Shown here: piece after piece, positions 5,500-7,850 of the stretch
How positions within the stretch are numbered: position 1 is the stretch's first letter
Layout of the letters: each line of letters opens with the position of its first letter
Source: an uncultured Clostridia bacterium
GTDB taxonomy: Bacteria > Bacillota > Clostridia > Christensenellales > UBA1242
Direction of reading: 5' to 3'
DNA: 7,850 nt
Assembly: GCA_947589655.1 (NCBI GenBank)
Contig: CANQCE010000046.1
Coordinates: 1-7,850, forward strand
The notes under the pieces: generated by a model
Told to the model about the DNA's origin: nothing
The model's database searches: none
Seen by the model: the letters and a program-made list of their open reading frames with translations, nothing else
Program-made: the position numbers and the translations under genes

Positions 5500-6726
5500 A
5501 TGAAGAAATTTTGTAAAAAGTTTTTCCCTTTCATTTGCATACTTTTCATTTTTATAACCTGCTTTTATGGCCGTTTTGACATTTGCAAGGGCTTTGCTTT
5601 GAACATTGCTTATGCCGACAGCGGCGAAAGTTTGGAAAGCGAACTTGAAGACGAAGTTGAAAATCAACTGGAAAATTTGGATTTCTCTGACCTTGAAAAA
5701 GTTATTGAAAACCTTTCAACCTCGGCAAAAAACATCTTTGCCGCAAACACTTTTGCCGAAAAATTAAAGTTGGTTGTCTCTGGAGAATATGCCGATAGTT
5801 CTTCCTCTTTTATGTCTGCAATTATGTCAGTTTTCTGGCAAAGCCTAAAAAGCGTTTTGCCGCTTATTGCAAGCATAATTTCAATCTCCATTTTAGGGGG
5901 CATGGTCGCAAACTTAAAGCCTGTCACAAATGGAAAATCTATAGGCAACATTGTGCACTTTGTCACTTATGGCGTGGTTATAATTTTTTTAAGCACAAGC
6001 CTTTTGGAACTTATCCGCTCAACCACAACAACGCTGATAACATTAAAATCGTTCTTTGATGCCATCTTTCCAATTCTGCTAACACTGCTCACTGCCGTGG
6101 GCGGAACAGTTTCTGTTGGAATTTATCAGCCGGCAATCGCACTGCTGAGCAATGTTTTTCTTTCCTTGCTCACATATGTGCTGCTGCCTCTGTTTATATT
6201 CTCCATTGTCTTTTCTTTGGTGGGCAACCTTTCTGGCAATGTGCGTTTAGATAAGTTTGTCTCGTTTTTACAATCTGCTTTCAAATGGGCAATAGGGCTT
6301 TGCTTTACAGTTTTCCTTGGCTTTGTGTCAATTCAAGGGCTTATGGCTGGGGCAGTGGATGGGCTTTCCATCCGCACGGCAAAATACGCCATTAAAAGTT
6401 ATGTTCCCATTGTGGGCGGCTATGTCTCTGACGGACTTTCCATCATCATGGCAAGCAGCATGCTTATAAAAAACGCCGTTGGGGGCGTGGGGTTGTTTTT
6501 AATGTTGTCAACAGTTATCACTCCTGTGCTTAACCTTGTGGTGTTTATGCTCGCTTTAAAGTTTATGGCTGCAATAATTGAGCCTATTGGCGATAAAAAA
6601 ATTGCCAACTTTATAAGCGATATGTCCAAAAGCATGACACTTCTTGTGGCGCTTTTAGTGGCTGTATCGTTTATGTATTTTGTGCTTACAGGGCTGATTA
6701 TGTGTTCGGCAAACCTTGTCATTTAA
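5500..6726 (+). CDS. spoIIIAE: Stage III sporulation protein AE, polytopic membrane protein with signal peptide
   Basis: The protein has 408 residues (399 in B. subtilis). SpoIIIAE is a permease-like component of the SpoIIIA-SpoIIQ channel. Residues 1-39 form a signal sequence: lysines at 2, 3, 6 and 7, a hydrophobic core 8-22, and an AYA-like end at 37-39. An acidic stretch (about 43-70) follows, then roughly seven or eight membrane helices from about 115 to 400. Conserved-looking parts include GIYQPAIALLS (207-217), SIRTAKYAIKSYVPIVGGYV (290-309) and EPIGDKKIANFISDMSKS (361-378). The ATG at 5500 is 4 bases after AGGTGA, which overlaps the spoIIIAD stop. An in-frame ATG at 5464 is rejected because it lies inside spoIIIAD and would spoil the signal peptide. 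Confidence 0.96.
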   Translation: MKKFCKKFFPFICILFIFITCFYGRFDICKGFALNIAYADSGESLESELEDEVENQLENLDFSDLEKVIENLSTSAKNIFAANTFAEKLKLVVSGEYADSSSSFMSAIMSVFWQSLKSVLPLIASIISISILGGMVANLKPVTNGKSIGNIVHFVTYGVVIIFLSTSLLELIRSTTTTLITLKSFFDAIFPILLTLLTAVGGTVSVGIYQPAIALLSNVFLSLLTYVLLPLFIFSIVFSLVGNLSGNVRLDKFVSFLQSAFKWAIGLCFTVFLGFVSIQGLMAGAVDGLSIRTAKYAIKSYVPIVGGYVSDGLSIIMASSMLIKNAVGGVGLFLMLSTVITPVLNLVVFMLALKFMAAIIEPIGDKKIANFISDMSKSMTLLVALLVAVSFMYFVLTGLIMCSANLVI

Positions 6727-6740
6727 GGGGGTGTAGGTTT

Positions 6741-7232
6741 TTGAGTGGTATATCGTCTTGGCTGCTTTCCATAGCCTGCGTTGTAATGCTCAGCGTTTTG
6801 GCGGAATTTGTGTTGCCAGAAGGGCAAATTAACAAATATATCAGAGTGATATTTTCTTTTATCATAATGCTGGTGGTTATTATGCCGCTTCCAAAACTGT
6901 TTGGAAAAGATTTGAACCTTGATAGCATGCTGGGTGGCGGTCAAGTTCAAGAAAACTATTTGGTGCAACTTAACATAGACAAACTTGCCGCAATAACAGA
7001 CGCCTTAAATGCGCAGTTAGAGGAGGAGGGCATTAAAAATGTGAGAATTTCCATTAACGCAGACATTTTAAAAGATGAGTTGGAAGTGGAAGATATTTTT
7101 GTCGATTTATGCGATATTGAATATACCGAAAAGTTTGGCAGTAAAGATATTTTGAAGGCAAAAACAAAAATTAAGGATGTTATAAACAGGCAGGCAATAT
7201 TAAAGGGAGTGGAGGTGAGATTTAATGAATAA
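6741..7232 (+). CDS. spoIIIAF: Stage III sporulation protein AF
   Basis: The protein has 163 residues, shorter than the 206 of B. subtilis. It has two N-terminal membrane helices (about 5-25 and 33-50), then a soluble domain of about 110 residues with the alpha-beta pattern of a ring-building motif (ITDALNAQLEEEGIKNVRISI and the C-terminal KDVINRQAILKGVEVRF). SpoIIIAF is thought to form or support a ring near SpoIIIAG. The start is TTG at 6741, 7 bases after AGGGGGTG (6726-6733), which overlaps the spoIIIAE stop. The upstream in-frame ATG at 6702 lies inside spoIIIAE. The 3' end overlaps spoIIIAG by 8 bases, suggesting translational coupling. Confidence 0.94.
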   Translation: MSGISSWLLSIACVVMLSVLAEFVLPEGQINKYIRVIFSFIIMLVVIMPLPKLFGKDLNLDSMLGGGQVQENYLVQLNIDKLAAITDALNAQLEEEGIKNVRISINADILKDELEVEDIFVDLCDIEYTEKFGSKDILKAKTKIKDVINRQAILKGVEVRFNE

Positions 7233-7743
7233 GTTTAAGCAGGGTTTTGAAAAAATTAAAAATATTAAGCACATACACATATATTTGGCAGTTTTTGTTG
7301 GGCTACTTGGATGCCTTGCATATTTTACACTGTTTTCTGGTAGCAAAAACGACAAAATGCCCGAAGACTCGACAAAAACCTACACTTCGGCTGAGGAATA
7401 TGTGGCGGCATTAGAGAATAAACTTGAAAATGTATTGTCCCAGATTTCAGGTGCTGGACAAGTTGATGTGATTGTGACACTTGAAAGTGGTTTTACTTAC
7501 GAATACGCGAAGGACATTGAAACTAGGACAAGCACTGCAGGTTCAAACGATACAACCATTGTGACAGAAACCGTGATTACTGTTGGTGGCGAACCTGTGG
7601 TGGAGAAAGAAATTTATCCTGTAATAAAGGGGGTGGTGGTAATTGCCAAAGGTGCGGCGGACTTTGCTGTGAAAATGAAAATTTTAACGGCGATTGAAAC
7701 CGGGCTGGAAGTTGAAAGAGAAAATATAACGGTGTTGGTATAA
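7225..7743 (+). CDS. spoIIIAG: Stage III sporulation protein AG, channel ring protein
   Basis: The protein has 172 residues (229 in B. subtilis, where it forms a large ring with a beta-barrel collar). It has a short cytoplasmic tail and a membrane helix at about 18-36, then a linker. A ring-building domain follows: LENKLENVLSQISGAGQVDVIVTLESG (63-89) and, after an insertion (about 96-130), YPVIKGVVVIAKGAADFAVKMKILTAIE (131-158) and the end strand ENITVLV. The insertion, which forms the beta-triangle in B. subtilis, is rich in T, S and V, and looks much shorter here. The ATG follows GGAGGTGA (7211-7218). It should sit in the mother-cell outer forespore membrane facing the intermembrane space. 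Confidence 0.95.
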   Translation: MNKFKQGFEKIKNIKHIHIYLAVFVGLLGCLAYFTLFSGSKNDKMPEDSTKTYTSAEEYVAALENKLENVLSQISGAGQVDVIVTLESGFTYEYAKDIETRTSTAGSNDTTIVTETVITVGGEPVVEKEIYPVIKGVVVIAKGAADFAVKMKILTAIETGLEVERENITVLV

Positions 7744-7761
7744 TTAAAGCAGGCGCTTTAA
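7744..7761 (+). other. Small hairpin between spoIIIAG and spoIIIAH
   Basis: TTAAAGC (7744-7750) and GCTTTAA (7755-7761) form a perfect 7-bp stem with an AGGC loop, directly after the spoIIIAG stop. No T-run follows (ACTAAATAAAAAA), so it is not an intrinsic terminator. It could affect stability of the mRNA segment or be chance in A+T-rich DNA. Confidence 0.4.
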
Positions 7762-7785
7762 ACTAAATAAAAAAAGGAGTTTGTT

Positions 7786-7850
7786 ATGAAAAAAAGAACA
7801 AAAATAATAATTCTTACACTTATGATTGTTTTGCTTGGTGTTACTGGATA
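7786..7850 (+). CDS. spoIIIAH: Stage III sporulation protein AH (N-terminal fragment; 3' end outside window)
   Basis: Only 21 codons are visible. The ATG at 7786 follows AAAGGAG (7773-7779). The peptide opens MKKRTK and continues into a hydrophobic stretch, IIILTLMIVLLGVTG, as expected of the single N-terminal membrane anchor of SpoIIIAH. In B. subtilis this protein pairs with forespore SpoIIQ across the intermembrane space. Identification rests on position directly after spoIIIAG in the fixed AA-AH order and on the anchor, since the diagnostic domain is outside the window. Confidence 0.82.
   Translation, partial: MKKRTKIIILTLMIVLLGVTG

Overview
The window looks like a low-GC, endospore-forming Firmicute, most likely a member of the Clostridia. 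Two features point there. One is a nearly complete spoIIIA sporulation operon (AA to AG, plus the first codons of AH). The other is a long SRP RNA with an Alu domain, the form found in Bacilli and Clostridia. Strong AGGAGG ribosome sites, TTG starts and A+T-rich codon use agree. I cannot place the genus from sequence alone.

Layout. Bases 1-619 hold the 3' part of a type I glyceraldehyde-3-phosphate dehydrogenase gene. It is followed after 35 bases, with no visible terminator, by an unrecognised 315-residue protein that may be a degenerate nucleotidyltransferase-fold protein, and then by a 65-residue YtxH-like membrane-anchored basic protein. A strong hairpin terminator at about 1882-1913 closes this block. 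Bases 1995-2985 form a divergent pair: a 69-residue XRE-type repressor on the minus strand and a 222-residue membrane-anchored or secreted protein on the plus strand. The region between them contains back-to-back promoter elements and two copies of the inverted repeat TACGA-N7-TCGTA, one in each -10/-35 spacer. This is a compact regulatory switch. Bases 3003-3337 hold the SRP RNA gene (ffs) on the minus strand, with a perfect TTGACA-N17-TATAAT promoter and a bidirectional terminator shared with the convergent gene.

From 3451 to the end of the window runs the spoIIIA operon. It is preceded by a perfect sigma-E -10 box (CATACAAT). The genes are packed with overlaps or gaps of a few bases, and three of them (AC, AD, AF) start with TTG behind strong Shine-Dalgarno sequences. 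The products form the SpoIIIA part of the SpoIIIA-SpoIIQ channel ('feeding tube'), which joins mother cell and forespore after engulfment and is needed for late forespore gene expression. AA is the ATPase, AB to AE are membrane components, and AF, AG and AH are ring-forming or ring-related parts.

I see no CRISPR array, insertion sequence, tRNA or phage gene. The least explained parts are the repressor/secreted-protein switch at 1995-2985 and the 315-residue protein at 655-1602.
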